A stretch of 13,752 nt of DNA from a bacterium UBA4637 (GCA_002405875.1 DHMR01000095.1:6569-20320); one strand, 5' to 3'; shown: positions 4,726 through 13,500, counted from the stretch's first letter. Notes: generated by a model not told the origin, from the letters alone. Translations and numbers: made by a program.

Positions 4726-6822
4726 TTAGCTGATGGCAGCCCAGTTGATGTTGGTTTTCTTCAGCTCTTTCAGGCGATTCCAGAGCAATGCGTTCTGTGG
4801 TAACTCGCATTTGGGGTCTGCATCGATGATTTTCTGTGCTTCTGTGCGTGCCAGCTGTACGATTTGCCCATCTCTCGCAATGTTGGCTATCTTGAGGTCG
4901 AATGCCATGCCACTTTGTTGCGTTCCCTCTAAGTCGCCAGGTCCACGGAACTTCAAGTCAGCCTCTGCGATGCGGAATCCATCGTTGGTATCGCACATGA
5001 TATCAATGCGTTTGCGAGTCTCTTCGGATAACTTGTAGTTGGTGACGAGGATGCAGTAACTCTGGTCGTAACCACGTCCCACACGTCCTCTGAGCTGATG
5101 GAGTTGGGCGAGTCCGAAACGCTGTGCGTCTAAGATGACCATGACGGAGGCGTTTGGCACATTTACACCAACCTCTATTACGGTGGTGGCTACGAGTATC
5201 TGTGTCTCTCCCTTCACGAAGTGTTCCATCTCTTCCTCTTTCTCTGCGGGCTTCATCTGTCCATGTACCTTGCTGAGGCTAAACTCAGGGAATACTTGCT
5301 TCAAGGTCTCGAATCCTTCTTCCAAGTTCTTCAGGTCGCTCTTCTCGCTTTCTTTGATGAGCGGAAAAACGATATACACTTGCCTGCCCATGTTGATTTG
5401 GCGACGGATGCTTTGGTAGAGGCTTGTCAACTGATTGTCGAACTTATGTATCGTCTGTATCGGTTTCCTGCCTGGTGGCAACTCGTCGATGACGCTCACG
5501 TCAAGGTCTCCATAGATGGTCATTGCTAGGGTACGTGGAATAGGAGTCGCTGTCATCACCAGTACATGAGGAGGATTTTCGCTTTTTGCCCACAGTCTGG
5601 CGCGCTGTGCCACACCGAAGCGATGCTGTTCGTCGATGACGGCGATACCGAGGTGTGCGAATTTCACAGGGTCTTCGAGGATGGCGTGCGTTCCCACCAA
5701 TATCTGTATCTCTCCACGTATCAGGCCGTCGAGCACTTCTTGTCGTTTCTTGCCTTTTACGATACCAGTGAGCAGTTCCACCCGTATGTCCATGCCCTTC
5801 AAGAAGTCGCGGATGGTCTGCAGGTGCTGTTCGGCGAGGATTTCTGTAGGAGCCATCAAGCAAGCTTGATAGCCATTGTCCAGAGCGATGAGCATGGTCA
5901 TGAGAGCCACGAGCGTCTTGCCCGAGCCCACGTCGCCTTGCAAAAGTCGATTCATCTGTCGCCTGCTGCACATGTCGGCACGTATCTCGTGCATCACCCT
6001 CTTTTGTGCACCTGTCAGTTCGAAAGGCAGGTTGTGGGCATAGAAACCATTGAAGATGTCGCCAATGCGATTGAAGATGTAACCACGATATTTGCGACGT
6101 TGGTCGCTCGCGTACCTTAATATATTAAGTTGCACATAGAAGAGTTCCTCGAACTTGAGGCGCACCTGTGCCTTTTGCATCTCCTGGTGGGAATGTGGAT
6201 AATGGATGAATCGAAAGGCTGCGTCGCGAGAGATGAGATGCAGGCGTTCCACGATAAAATCGGGTAGGGTCTCGGGCAATGGAGGAAGTATGCCGACGAG
6301 TGCCTTGGTGATTTTCTCGATGGTACGTGACGAGAAACCGTACTTCTTCATTTTCTCGGTGGTGTTATAGCAAGGTTGCATACCCATCTCGGAGAGTTGC
6401 AAGTTGCTGGCGTCGTCCATGTCGGGATGTGCGAACTGGTAGCGACCACCGTATGCGGTAGGTTTGCCGAAGACAATATAGTCAGTGCCCACCTTGTAGG
6501 TTTTCATGATGTATTGTCCACTGCGATACCAAACCAAATCGACCACACCGAAGCCATCGGAGAAGTGAGCCACCAAGAGTTTGTTGCGCTTGCCCGTGTC
6601 GATTTCCTCGTAACTGAGAATCTTTCCCTTGATTTGCACGTAAGGCATCTCGGAAGTCAACTCGCTGATGTGATAGATCTTTGTGCGATCGACATACTTG
6701 TATGGGTAGTATTCCAGCAAGTCACCATAGGAGTTGATGCCGAGCTCCTTGCTCAGTATCTCTTTCTTCTTCGGTCCTACGCCTGGCAGGAACTTGATGT
6801 CTTGGTCTAGAATACTACTCAT
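4726..6822 (-). CDS. recG: ATP-dependent DNA helicase RecG
   Basis: The 698-residue protein has the full RecG layout and expected length. The N-terminal wedge/OB-fold lies at about 1-200 (FLPGVGPKKKEIL start). Superfamily-2 helicase motifs follow: QGDVGSGKT (Walker A, about 294-302), PTEILAEQH, DEQHRFG (the RecG form of the DEAD box, about 396), TATPIPRTLA, then VATTVIEVGVNVPNA and QLRGRVGRG. RecG binds Holliday junctions, stalled forks and R-loops and drives branch migration and fork regression in the cytoplasm. All key residues are present. It lies downstream of ispD on the same strand, but a 243-bp repeat-filled gap separates them. No TAnnTTTG box is clear in that gap on the reverse strand, so whether recG has its own promoter is open. 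The 155-residue gene follows closely. Confidence 0.97.
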   Translation of the reverse strand: MSSILDQDIKFLPGVGPKKKEILSKELGINSYGDLLEYYPYKYVDRTKIYHISELTSEMPYVQIKGKILSYEEIDTGKRNKLLVAHFSDGFGVVDLVWYRSGQYIMKTYKVGTDYIVFGKPTAYGGRYQFAHPDMDDASNLQLSEMGMQPCYNTTEKMKKYGFSSRTIEKITKALVGILPPLPETLPDFIVERLHLISRDAAFRFIHYPHSHQEMQKAQVRLKFEELFYVQLNILRYASDQRRKYRGYIFNRIGDIFNGFYAHNLPFELTGAQKRVMHEIRADMCSRRQMNRLLQGDVGSGKTLVALMTMLIALDNGYQACLMAPTEILAEQHLQTIRDFLKGMDIRVELLTGIVKGKKRQEVLDGLIRGEIQILVGTHAILEDPVKFAHLGIAVIDEQHRFGVAQRARLWAKSENPPHVLVMTATPIPRTLAMTIYGDLDVSVIDELPPGRKPIQTIHKFDNQLTSLYQSIRRQINMGRQVYIVFPLIKESEKSDLKNLEEGFETLKQVFPEFSLSKVHGQMKPAEKEEEMEHFVKGETQILVATTVIEVGVNVPNASVMVILDAQRFGLAQLHQLRGRVGRGYDQSYCILVTNYKLSEETRKRIDIMCDTNDGFRIAEADLKFRGPGDLEGTQQSGMAFDLKIANIARDGQIVQLARTEAQKIIDADPKCELPQNALLWNRLKELKKTNINWAAIS

Positions 6823-6893
6823 AATTGTTGTTTCTGTTGGGAACTAAAGTTGGTAATCCTCTATTCTGTTGTTGATTCTATAGGATGAAATCT

Positions 6894-7016
6894 ATGTTCA
6901 AAACTATTGAACGTACATTCGAAACTGTTGAACGTGCGTTCGGAACTACTGAACGTATATTCAGCAGTTTTGAATATAAACTTCTTCTAGATGAGCCGAC
7001 TTCTATTTCTAGATGA
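6894..7016 (+). other. Possible 40-codon heptapeptide-repeat ORF across the 21-bp array
   Basis: ATG at 6894 opens a forward frame through the whole 21-bp array: M, then FKTIERT, FETVERA, FGTTERI and FSSFEYK, followed by LLLDEPTSISR and a stop. The period of 21 keeps the frame. It runs against both flanking genes and no promoter or ribosome site is clear, so coding status is doubtful. The opposite strand also reads as an FNSFE-type heptad. Confidence 0.2.
6897..6980 (+). repeat. Four imperfect 21-bp tandem repeats (array 1)
   Basis: Units are at 6897-6917, 6918-6938, 6939-6959 and 6960-6980. Constant parts are TTC at the start and GAA at bases 13-15; ACT (7-9) and CGT (16-18) are shared by the first three units. 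Each unit holds a small inverted repeat, TTCxx to xxGAA, with a five-base spacer. The variable bases mostly keep pairing on the forward strand: AA/TT, GA/TT, GG/CT and AG/TT, allowing G-T pairs. Confidence 0.85.
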
Positions 7017-7073
7017 GTCGATTTCTCCTTCTAGTTTTGTCAACTATTTCTTCTAGATGAACCGCCTACTTCA
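6986..7073 (+). repeat. Four imperfect 22-bp tandem repeats (array 2)
   Basis: TCTAG recurs at 6986, 7008, 7030 and 7052, exactly 22 bp apart. Units 1, 2 and 4 continue TCTAGATGA plus a CCGA-, TCGA- or CCGC-like core; unit 3 has diverged (TCTAGTTTTG). Unit 4 overlaps the end of ispD, including its stop codon at 7066-7068. The array begins five bases after array 1. Confidence 0.8.
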
Positions 7074-7734
7074 ATAAGGTTTCTGCCACCTTGATGTCGA
7101 ATGGAGTGGTAATCTTGATGTTCTCACGATTGCCTTCTACCATCGCCACTTGGCAGCCGAGGCTTTCCACTACGCTGGCATCGTCGGTGAACTGTTCCTT
7201 GTAACCTTGGTTGAAGGCTTGCTTTGCCAAGCCGATGTCGAAGGTTTGTGGAGTCTGCACCACCCGGTAGTCGTCACGCAGCACGTTCTTGCCACCACCA
7301 TGCTTGTCGATATATCGCAAGGTGTCGGTGACGGCATATACCGGGATGGCAGCGTATTCCTCGCGCGCCGTCTCGTAACATTCCTCTATCACGGAAGTGG
7401 AAACAAACGGGCGAACGCCATCGTGTATTCCTACCACGCCATCCTCATCTTCAGGGATGAGGGCGAGACCATTCTTGGAAGACTGGAATCGGGTGTCGCC
7501 ACCGTTGGCTATCTGGTGCTTGATGTCAAAGTGGTGCTCCTCGCAGAGTTTCTTCCAGTAATCCTGTTGGCTCTCGGGCAAGACCAGGATGATGTTCAAC
7601 TCAGGGTTGTATTCGTGAAAACGCTCGATGGTGCGCATCAATATCGGTTTGCCAGCGATGGGGAGAAACTGCTTCGGAATCTCGCTTCCCATGCGGAGGC
7701 CCTTGCCCCCGGCTACTATAATTACGTAATCCAT
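7066..7734 (-). CDS. ispD: 2-C-methyl-D-erythritol 4-phosphate cytidylyltransferase
   Basis: The 222-residue enzyme joins CTP and methylerythritol 4-phosphate to give CDP-methylerythritol in the cytoplasmic MEP pathway to isoprenoids. The CTP-binding signature AGGKGLRMG (residues 8-16) and PKQF (20-23) carry Arg14 and Lys21, which match the catalytic Arg and Lys of the Escherichia coli enzyme. GGDTRFQSS (about 78-86), HDGVRPF (104-110), TDTLR, QTPQTF and TDDASVVE follow in family order. The start is set at 7734 because [10 protein letters not shown] is the true family N-terminus; the frame runs upstream to 7791 but encodes only the AGTGAAGAGT repeat region. It lies 71 bp after the DJ-1-like gene on the same strand, with no separate promoter evident. 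Its last bases overlap repeat array 2. Confidence 0.95.
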   Translation of the reverse strand: MDYVIIVAGGKGLRMGSEIPKQFLPIAGKPILMRTIERFHEYNPELNIILVLPESQQDYWKKLCEEHHFDIKHQIANGGDTRFQSSKNGLALIPEDEDGVVGIHDGVRPFVSTSVIEECYETAREEYAAIPVYAVTDTLRYIDKHGGGKNVLRDDYRVVQTPQTFDIGLAKQAFNQGYKEQFTDDASVVESLGCQVAMVEGNRENIKITTPFDIKVAETLLK

Positions 7735-7739
7735 TTTTA

Positions 7740-7792
7740 AGTGAAGAGTTAAGAGTGAAGAGTGAAGAATTCTAATGCTTCTACTCTTCACT
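7740..7792. repeat. AGTGAAGAGT direct and inverted repeats between the DJ-1-like gene and ispD
   Basis: AGTGAAGAGT occurs at 7740-7749 and 7754-7763, with a partial copy AGTGAAGA at 7761-7768. The inverted copy ACTCTTCACT is at 7783-7792, followed by TTTTG. The 7754 copy and the inverted copy form a 10-bp stem with a 19-base loop. Read as a forward-strand terminator it would face neither neighbour, so a role in the mRNA between the two genes, or a dispersed intergenic repeat, is more likely. Confidence 0.65.
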
Positions 7793-7805
7793 TTTTGTTA
7801 GATAG

Positions 7806-8378
7806 TTATTTGCTCTCCATCAGGTGGGCGTACTGCATGCCTTTCTGGAGCTTTGCTACAGGCTCTTCGCCAACAAAGTAGCTCAGTATCTGGTAAGCGT
7901 AAGGAAGGGTGGCGGCAGGACCTTCGCCAGTGATGACGTTGCCGTCCTCCTGGAAGAGTTCGCCTGTATATTCTGTGTTGGCGCCGAAGTAACGCTCGAA
8001 ACCTGGTGAGCAGGTCGCTTTCTTGCCATCGAGGATGCCCGTGCTTGCCAATACCATAGGAGCGGCGCAGATGGCACCCACTCGCTTGCCAGCCTTGTTT
8101 TGTGCTATCAATGCCTGGCGCACACCCTCGTGCTCATTGAGGTTGGTGCTGCCTGGCAGACCGCCAGGGAGAAGCAACATGTCGGCATCTTCGAAACTCT
8201 GGATGTCCTCGAACTTGAGGTCAGCCTTGATGGTGATGCCATGGGAAGTTTCCACAAACTCAGAGCCAGTGATGCTGACAGTCTTGATATCTACGCCACC
8301 TCTACGGAGGATGTCAACAGGAGCCAAACCTTCGATTTCCTCGAAGCCATTGGCAAGAAATTCATATACCTTAGCCAT
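7806..8378 (-). CDS. DJ-1/PfpI (YajL-like) family protein
   Basis: The 190-residue protein covers one DJ-1/ThiJ domain of normal length. Cys104 in GAICAAP is the nucleophile at the elbow, and Glu16 in FEEIEG matches the conserved Glu that tunes its acidity in human DJ-1. The LLLPGG motif (68-72) and SPGFE segment are in place. Known members act as stress-linked chaperones, glyoxalases or disputed deglycases; the exact activity here cannot be told from sequence. The start is set at 8378 (MAKVYEFLANGFEE) because the frame upstream covers only the AT-rich promoter region. A consensus promoter (8434-8464) would give a leader of about 50 nt. It is first in a possible DJ-1, ispD, recG, 155-aa transcription unit. 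Confidence 0.94.
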   Translation of the reverse strand: MAKVYEFLANGFEEIEGLAPVDILRRGGVDIKTVSITGSEFVETSHGITIKADLKFEDIQSFEDADMLLLPGGLPGSTNLNEHEGVRQALIAQNKAGKRVGAICAAPMVLASTGILDGKKATCSPGFERYFGANTEYTGELFQEDGNVITGEGPAATLPYAYQILSYFVGEEPVAKLQKGMQYAHLMESK

Positions 8379-8419
8379 AATTTTATTTGTTTTTTGTCGT
8401 ATAATTCGATAAATAATCG

Positions 8420-8427
8420 TATTTTTG
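8420..8427 (+). promoter_or_regulatory. Possible -7 box for the sigma-factor gene
   Basis: TATTTTTG fits TAnnTTTG. The nearest TTTG upstream (8393-8396) is 23 bp away, longer than the usual 19-21, so this may be weak or activated. TCGTAT occurs at 8397 and 8417, 20 bp apart, and CGAT/ATCG arms flank 8407-8419. The box faces the opposite -7 box at 8434-8441. Confidence 0.4.
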
Positions 8428-8433
8428 CAGTTG

Positions 8434-8464
8434 CAAAAGTAGTGATAATAATTGAAATAACAAA
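8434..8464 (-). promoter_or_regulatory. Promoter of the DJ-1-like gene
   Basis: On the reverse strand, TTTG (8461-8464), a 19-bp spacer and TACTTTTG (8434-8441) match the Bacteroidota consensus fully. Transcription would start near 8427. Confidence 0.75.
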
Positions 8465-8509
8465 ATAATTGGTGGTACATCAGGCTAAATCAACGTAAAA
8501 AAGTGTCTT

Positions 8510-9073
8510 ATGAGCATTTATGTAGATATATTTCTTGATTTCCGAAGGGGAGTGCTTACATCGTTTTATCGTGCGATGTACGCCGAACTGATGGTTTATG
8601 CTTCCCGATTGTTGGGGGCTGACTTTGCTTTTCTTTCGGAGGATTGTGTGCAGAATGCAGTGTATAAGACGTTCCAGAAAAAGGATGTTTTCGTGGATTC
8701 TAACCAATGGAAGAACCATCTATACCTCTGTGTCCATAATGAGGTGATGACGGTTTTGCGAAAAGGCAAGGCTAAGGACAACTATGTGGCGACTTTGGAG
8801 GAAGAAAAGGAGGATTTTCTCAGTGGTATCATAGAACAGGAGACTATTACTATGCTCTACGATGCTATCGGGCGACTTCCTGAGAAATATAGGCAAGTCT
8901 TTCAGAAAAGTTTTGTGGAAGGAATGAAAAATACGGAAGCCGCCAAGGCTTTGGGTATTGCCGATGTATCATACAAAAAGCGCAAGGCTCGCATGTTGGA
9001 GCTCTTGCGCCATGATTTAAAGGGAGAGAATGGAGAGAAACTGCTGATGTTGTTATTGCTGTTTGGACATTGA
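8510..9073 (+). CDS. ECF-type RNA polymerase sigma-70 family sigma factor
   Basis: The 187-residue protein has only sigma regions 2 and 4, as in extracytoplasmic-function sigma factors. Region 2 is about 20-88: YAELMVYASRLLG core contact and EDCVQNAVYKTFQKKD promoter -10 recognition. Region 4 is about 113-170: LPEKYRQVF, then the helix-turn-helix EGMKNTEAAKALGI with KKRKARMLELLRHDL for the -35 contact. It ends in a short hydrophobic tail (LLMLLLLFGH). In Bacteroidota such factors usually pair with a FecR-type anti-sigma factor and control SusC/SusD operons. No anti-sigma gene is next to it: the downstream neighbour is susD-like on the opposite strand, 22 bp away. Control of that operon is inferred from position. 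The 8510 start is the first ATG behind the promoter region. Confidence 0.9.
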   Translation: MSIYVDIFLDFRRGVLTSFYRAMYAELMVYASRLLGADFAFLSEDCVQNAVYKTFQKKDVFVDSNQWKNHLYLCVHNEVMTVLRKGKAKDNYVATLEEEKEDFLSGIIEQETITMLYDAIGRLPEKYRQVFQKSFVEGMKNTEAAKALGIADVSYKKRKARMLELLRHDLKGENGEKLLMLLLLFGH

Positions 9074-9095
9074 GCTTCTCTCTATCCTCATGTTC

Positions 9096-10505
9096 TTAAT
9101 AGTTCTGTGTCAATGTCGGATTGTACCTCACTGCGTTGGCAGGGAAAGGCAACACCCAAAGTGGAGACTCCGGTGATATGCTATACGTGCCCAGTCCTTC
9201 TCCTAAGTTGCGGGTGATGGTCTGTTTGTAGGCTTCTTCGCTGTTCCAACGCTTGCAGTCGAAGAAGTTTTCGTAAGAGCCGAGGCATTCTATCCACTTT
9301 GCCTTTTGCAGGAGTGCCATGGCTTGTTGCTCGTTTAGTTCGCTTTCGTCGTATATGTTCGTGAATTTCTCGTAATCCTCGACTCGCTTCTCTCTCACTT
9401 CGTCAATCAACTCTAATCCTTGTCGAATGTTCCCCGTACGGATGAGACATTCGGCGGCGAGATAGTAGGTTCGGTCGGCGTTTATGCCGTAAGAGGTTGT
9501 GCAGACGTTCATCGAAAAGCAAACGGCGCATCCATCGATACCTGCCATCATTTGCCCGAACATTTCGCTCCATCCCATGCTGTCATAGTTGCGTACAAAG
9601 TCGCCGTCCTCAAACTTGGCGAGGGTCTCTGCGGAGGCTGTTTCCATGAAAGGATTGGCACGGGCACTTGATTTTACGGCAAGGTAGTTGTTGGGACTGT
9701 CTTGTTCTACCGTCCAACTTTCCGTTTCGGCGATGGTGGAGCGGTCTTCGATTTGTCCATTGAGTTGTAAAGCAGCTTGTGCGTATGGCAAGGCTTCCTC
9801 GTATCGTTTCATCTGGAAGAGAACTTTGGCACGGATGGCATTACCTGTGGCTTGGCTTGGACGGAAAACGTCGCCTGTGCTTTTAGGTAGTTGTGCGATG
9901 ACCTCGTCCGAGCAGTCGGCGAGAATATGCTCGTAGGTGTCCTTGAGGGTGAGCTTGTCCTTGTTCTTGCTGACATCAATGTCGGTTACGTATGGGATTC
10001 CACCTTTCTCCGCAGCTGTAGCCTCGTCATATTGAGAGGCATAGATATTGACGAGCAGGTAGTGGAAGTAAGCTCTCAGAATCTGTGCCTGTGCCTTGAT
10101 GGTGATGCGCTTGTTGTTGTCGCCTTCGGCATCGTCGGCTTTGTCTAAGATGACATTCGAGTTGTTGATGTACTTGTACAACGCCTCGTATCTGGCATCT
10201 TGCTGGGTGAGTGTGGCGCGGTCCACTTTCTCGTTGTATGTCAGGTAGGTATAGTCGAGGGTATTGTGTTGCGATAGCATTTCGGGGATGGAGGTGCAAG
10301 CTCCCAAAGACTCATTGCAAATCATGCCCAAGTCGGAGTAAGGCATGGTGGACAGGTCATACTCTTGGTTGAGCAATAGCTCTAAGTCTTCTACAGACTC
10401 TAATGTGGATTGTCCTTTAGGGACAATGTCCAACTTGCTATCGCAGGCGCTCAAAGTCATGGCTATTGCAGCCACGTATATGATATTCTTGATAATCTTT
10501 CTCAT
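9096..10505 (-). CDS. RagB/SusD family surface glycan-binding lipoprotein
   Basis: The 469-residue protein has a lipoprotein signal with lipobox LSAC and lipidated Cys21, followed by DSKLDIVPKG, a typical SusD opening. TPR-like helices follow (ARYEALYKYINNSNVILDKAD, AQAQILRAYFHYLLVNIYA, the most conserved SusD segment, and RYEEALPYAQAAL). The C-terminal part holds YYLAAECLIRTG, KAKWIECLGSYENFFDCKRWN and WVLPFPANAVRYNPTLTQN. SusD proteins sit on the outer surface as the lid of the SusC pore and capture oligosaccharides. The start at 10505 gives a clean signal peptide and lies 10 bp after the susC-like stop; a start at 10529 would overlap that gene and spoil the signal. Length is slightly below the usual 500-550. 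The ligand cannot be told. Confidence 0.95.
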   Translation of the reverse strand: MRKIIKNIIYVAAIAMTLSACDSKLDIVPKGQSTLESVEDLELLLNQEYDLSTMPYSDLGMICNESLGACTSIPEMLSQHNTLDYTYLTYNEKVDRATLTQQDARYEALYKYINNSNVILDKADDAEGDNNKRITIKAQAQILRAYFHYLLVNIYASQYDEATAAEKGGIPYVTDIDVSKNKDKLTLKDTYEHILADCSDEVIAQLPKSTGDVFRPSQATGNAIRAKVLFQMKRYEEALPYAQAALQLNGQIEDRSTIAETESWTVEQDSPNNYLAVKSSARANPFMETASAETLAKFEDGDFVRNYDSMGWSEMFGQMMAGIDGCAVCFSMNVCTTSYGINADRTYYLAAECLIRTGNIRQGLELIDEVREKRVEDYEKFTNIYDESELNEQQAMALLQKAKWIECLGSYENFFDCKRWNSEEAYKQTITRNLGEGLGTYSISPESPLWVLPFPANAVRYNPTLTQNY

Positions 10506-10515
10506 TGTTCTTTGT

Positions 10516-13500
10516 TTAGAAGTTGACATATAAACTCATTGTATAGCTACGTGGAGTCTTTTTCAAGTCGCTGCCGCTGATGGGGTCGTTTGCCTCCGGA
10601 TCGATGTCCCACTTGTTGCGTGTCCATGTGGCAAGGTTGTTCATTTGGAAGCGAAGACGCAGTTGGTTGATGCCCAACTTGTGACAGAGGCTCTGTGAGA
10701 AGTTGTAGCCCAATACGATGTTGCGCAGCTTCATGTAGTCGGCTGGCACTACGTTGGAGTCCATATATTGTGGATTTCCTGTAACGTTGGTGGTTCCTAA
10801 GTAACCATTGGCAGGATATTGTGTCTTGTCGCTTGTGTTCCAATAGTTGAGGTAAGCGGATGGGATGACACCGTCGATATTGTCATATCCTCCAATTCTT
10901 CCCAAGGTACCCCAGTCGTTCACTTTGGCTCTCATATAATGCCCTCCATAGTAGGCGAACATGGCTGAGAGGGTGAAGCCACGGTAGGTGATTTCGGGCA
11001 TGAAGTTGGCTGTCACCTTAGGGTCGAGTCCACCACTATACACAATGTCGTTGACCGTAAACTCACCACTTGTAATATCAGAAGTGTGTATTTCTCCGTC
11101 GGCTCCTCTCCATGAGAAGGACTGGGTGTTGCCGTCAACGTTCATGCCAGCAAACTGGTATGAGAAGAGTGAGTGGATCGGATAGCCTTCATGCAAGGTG
11201 CTGCTTCGCAATGCTTCTTCACCCGATGCTGCTTTGTGAGTGACATGGGTAATCTTGTTCTTGTTGTAGGCAAGGTTGAAGCTGGCGTTGATACCTAAAT
11301 CATTGCGGCTCTTGGCTGGCAAGATGATACCGTTCAATTGCAATTCCACACCTTTGTTGGTAGCTTTTCCGTTGTTGATGGTCAGTTGGTTCCAACCAGT
11401 CGTTGGATCTAAGTCGGTGATGGTGAGCAAGTCGCTGCCTCTCTTGTTGTAAATGTCCAACGAACCGCTCAGGCGATTGCCGAGCACGGCAAAGTCGATA
11501 CCTAAGTTGAAAGAAGAGGTCTTCTCCCATCTCAACTGTTCGTTAGGTGGCGTGTTGAGGGTGGCAACTCGCTTGCCATTGATTTCGTTGACACCAATCT
11601 TGGCAGTCAGATAGGAGGAGACAGACTGGTCTATATTTCCCGTGAGACCGTATGAGGCACGTAGCTTCAAGACATTGAGCCATTTGATGTCCTTCATGAA
11701 CGACTCGTTGTGGGCATTCCAACTAATACCTGCTGACCATAATGGGCGACCACGGAACTTAGGGTCTGTTCCGAAGAGGTCAGCCTTGTCGAGACGGCAA
11801 GAAACAGAAGCAGAGTATCGACTGTCGTACACATAACTACCCGTGAAATAGAGTGAGTAGAAACGATGCAATACGTCGGAGGTGCTAAAGTCACTTCCTG
11901 TAGGTGCCCCATACATATTGTAGTTAGGTCCCAATGCAGAGATATTTCCGTCTACGTCCACCAATTCACCAAAGTTCATCAAGCCTTGGTTGTTGGTCTG
12001 TGTCTGATCATCGTAGCCCATCAACAAGTTGCTATTGGTCTTGTAGTGGGTCTGTCGGTATTCAAAACCAGCCAAGGCGCTGACTTCATGCTTTCCAGCA
12101 AATGTCTTGTTATAGTCTGTTTGCAAACGGAATGTATAATAAGCACCTTCCTCCGTGGTTGTGCTTAGCATTCCTCCATCAGGGATATAGTGCTTTACCG
12201 CAGAATCCAAGGCGTATAGGCTATAATCTTCGTAGTCATCATCGTCGTCATCGTCATCATCTCCGCCTCCAGGTTGGGAGGTCGTGCCCGTGTAGAGGTT
12301 GTAGAGATTTCTCATGTAGTAAGATTTCCCCTCCCTATAAGCGTCGTTCTTATAGTAGATGTCCTCGTATTGGAACTGTGCGCTTGCTTTCCATTCTGGC
12401 AAGATGGTGAAATCGGCATGAATGAAGGAACGGATGTTGGTGCGGCGTGTATTGTTGAAGTTCATGTTGACTTCTTCCAATGGATTGTAGCTGGCATCCT
12501 TGAAACCATATTCAGGGTTCTGCAAACTTTCCTCGCCTAAATAGGTGTCTGCTTCCATTCTTGCCAAGGAACCGTCGGCATTGTACATGCTTTGGTAAGG
12601 CATGAAGGAATTGATGTCGTTCCAAGAATTGGAGATGTGCGTCTTGGAACGTTCGCTCAAGATATTGGCTCCAAAGGTGAGATTGAGCCATGGAGTGGCT
12701 TTCAGAAGTCCCTTGTAACTGAACGACAAGGCGTTGTTGTGCTCCTTCACCATACCGTTGTTATCACCTTTGTAGTTGAGTACGATGCTGGAATTGAGCG
12801 ACTTGCCGTTGGTGCGGATGGCGAGGTTGTATTGATGAGTGATTTGGGTACGCTCGTAGGCATCTTGCCATTCCTTGCGATAGTTGTTTTTGCTGAGCGT
12901 ACTCAACTGTTGTTGTAAGTCGGTGTCGCTCAATACACCCATATAGTTGTCCATCAAGAGACGGCTGATGGGACTGAGGGCTATTTTCTTGTTGATGTAG
13001 TTTTGTTGCAAGGTGTTGAAGGCACTTTGGTCTTCAGCACTTTTCATATAGTTGAAGTTGTTCTGTTCCAACTGGATGACTTCTGCGGCGTTTGCCCAAC
13101 GGTAATTGTCGTAGTTGTTTTTCTCGCTAATGCAGAGGTCGGCATTGAAGTCGATGTCAACCTTCTCTTTCTGTGCCTTCTTGGTGGTGATGACGATGAC
13201 GCCATTGGAAGCCCTTGCGCCATAGATGGAGGCTGCTGCGGCATCTTTCAATACGGTGATGTTCTCGATGTCGTAAGGATTTACAGTTTCGATGGAGCCT
13301 TCGATAGGAAGTCCGTCTACAACGACCAAAGGATTGGTCTTGGCTTGGAAGGAACCGATGCCTCGGATGGAAAGGGTAGATTCGCCATCTCCATTCGAAC
13401 CATTTTTGTAAGACACCAATCCTGGTACCTTACCCTCCAAGTTGCTCACGATGTCGCCAGTATAACGCTCGTCCATATCCTTGGCTGTGATGGTCTGATA

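Noticed and set aside
5566..6120. 184-codon forward ORF within recG
   Set aside because: It is the complement of the RecG helicase core, whose motifs are all intact.
6894..7073. CRISPR array
   Set aside because: The units abut with no unique spacers, vary internally and are only 21-22 bp long.
7735..7791. Upstream start for ispD giving 19 more residues
   Set aside because: The extra residues come from the AGTGAAGAGT repeat region and precede the conserved family N-terminus.
8379..8480. Upstream start for the DJ-1-like gene
   Set aside because: The extra frame covers the promoter and its -7 box, is rich in Tyr/Asn/Ile from AT-rich DNA and precedes the conserved start.
9066..9117. GACATTGA/TCAATGTC inverted repeat across both stop codons of the convergent sigma and susD-like genes
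   Set aside because: The stem is 8 bp with a 36-base loop, has no clear T-tract and lies partly in coding sequence. Chance is likely, although a shared terminator is possible.
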